A stretch of 13,835 bases of DNA, taken from positions 1 to 13,835 of the forward strand of contig CAMLMQ010000060.1 of assembly GCA_946481135.1 (NCBI GenBank), written 5' to 3'. Origin of the DNA: an uncultured Microbacteriaceae bacterium (GTDB lineage Bacteria; Actinomycetota; Actinomycetes; Actinomycetales; Microbacteriaceae). The notes below the pieces were generated by a model, which worked only from the letters and a program-made list of their open reading frames with translations, had not been told where the DNA came from and did no database searches. Numbering within the stretch: position 1 is the stretch's first letter; the number at the start of each line of letters is the position of its first letter. Both the position numbers and the translations under genes were made by a program. Below, piece by piece: positions 13,214 through 13,835 of the stretch.

Positions 13214-13835
13214 GTGCTCCTCGCCCTGCGCTCCACCACGCGGGGCGTCGTCGCCACGGAGCTGACCGACGACGGCGGCTTCGTCGCGGAGCACGTGCTG
13301 GCCGAGTCCGACCTCGCCGCCTGGGTGGCCGCGCGCGAGCCCGGGCGACCGCGGTGGGTGTGGAGCGACACCTCCCGCTGGTATCCGCCGCTGCTCGCCG
13401 CCGGCGTGCGGGTCGAACGCTGCGTCGACCTCCGACTGTGCCGCACGATCCTGCGCAACGCGGTCTCGGCGGCCGGCTCCGAACTCGCCCTCGCCGCCCC
13501 GGATGCCTGGGATGCCCGCACCCGCACCGTCGCCGCTCCGCGGTCCGACGCGTTGTTCGATCTCGACCTGCCCGCCGACGACGACGATCCGGTCGAGGAG
13601 TGGCGACGCCAGCGGGATGCCGTCACGGGCGCCGACGGCGGGGGGCGCCTCGCGCTGCTCCTCGCGGCCGAGAGCGTCGGCTCGCTCGTCGCCGCCGAGC
13701 TGAGTTTCGCCGGGTTGCCGTGGAGCCGGGAGGAGCACGACCGCGTGCTCGTCGACATCCTCGGCCCCCGCATCCCCAACGGCCGACCCGCGAAGCTCGA
13801 AGCCCTCGCCACCCGGCTGCGCGAGGCGCTCGACG
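13214..13835 (+). CDS. Bifunctional 3'-5' exonuclease/DNA polymerase, N-terminal part
   Basis: The reading frame is open from GTG 13214 to the right edge, giving 207 residues of a longer protein. The start LLALRSTTRGVVATEL, then CVDLRLCRTILRNAV, then RLALLLAAESVGSLVAAEL and the FAGLPWSREEHD stretch resemble the actinobacterial family of PolA-like proteins. These combine a degenerate 3'-5' exonuclease domain with a family A polymerase domain. Only the exonuclease-like part is inside the window; the polymerase domain should follow. The family is thought to act in DNA repair; its exact task is not established. The start is supported by CAGACT exactly 6 nt upstream and by in-frame family sequence from the first codons. 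It follows DUF1684 by 54 bp on the same strand. Confidence 0.75.
   Translation, partial: MLLALRSTTRGVVATELTDDGGFVAEHVLAESDLAAWVAAREPGRPRWVWSDTSRWYPPLLAAGVRVERCVDLRLCRTILRNAVSAAGSELALAAPDAWDARTRTVAAPRSDALFDLDLPADDDDPVEEWRRQRDAVTGADGGGRLALLLAAESVGSLVAAELSFAGLPWSREEHDRVLVDILGPRIPNGRPAKLEALATRLREALD

Overview
The window reads as the chromosome of a high-GC Gram-positive actinobacterium, most likely a member of Microbacteriaceae. The pointers are a base composition I estimate by eye at about 70% GC or more, frequent GTG starts with TANNNT-type -10 boxes, and several families typical of that group: a DUF222/HNH protein, an SCO7613-type giant membrane protein, a PGPGW membrane protein, DUF1684, and the actinobacterial 3'-5' exonuclease/DNA polymerase. 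I see no insertion sequence, CRISPR array, prophage or rRNA.

Layout. The left edge cuts a CAU-anticodon tRNA. Then come a minus-strand EamA/DMT transporter with a very His-rich tail (111-1163) and a divergent DUF305 membrane protein with a methionine stripe (1306-1881). These are followed by a WYL regulator (minus) divergent from a VOC/PhnB-like protein (plus), and a YciI-like protein (minus) divergent from a six-helix membrane protein (plus). Next are an LCP cell-wall ligase and an OhrR/MarR-type regulator (both minus). The regulator is divergent from a 71-residue Cys-containing small protein (plus). Then a PGPGW membrane protein (minus), a DUF222/HNH protein (plus), a 1235-residue SCO7613-like membrane protein (minus), a DUF1684 protein (plus) and the start of an exonuclease/polymerase gene (plus), which runs off the right edge.

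Neighbouring genes almost always alternate strand, so there are essentially no operons. Facing pairs overlap or nearly touch at their 3' ends, and regulation should sit in the short divergent spacers. The clearest regulatory site is a pair of repeats, one containing a perfect inverted repeat, between the OhrR-like regulator and the small protein. It overlaps the promoter and the leaderless start of the small gene.

Three signals cut across genes. First, nine of fourteen coding starts have an NANNNT box exactly 6-7 nt upstream, which predicts leaderless mRNAs; three other genes have clear Shine-Dalgarno sites instead. Second, the word GGATGC/GCATCC is about four times commoner than composition predicts and outnumbers GGACGC/GCGTCC. 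Third, a divergent pair of possible metal-handling membrane proteins (His tail and Met stripe) and the OhrR-like/small-protein pair are the best candidates for poorly described systems.
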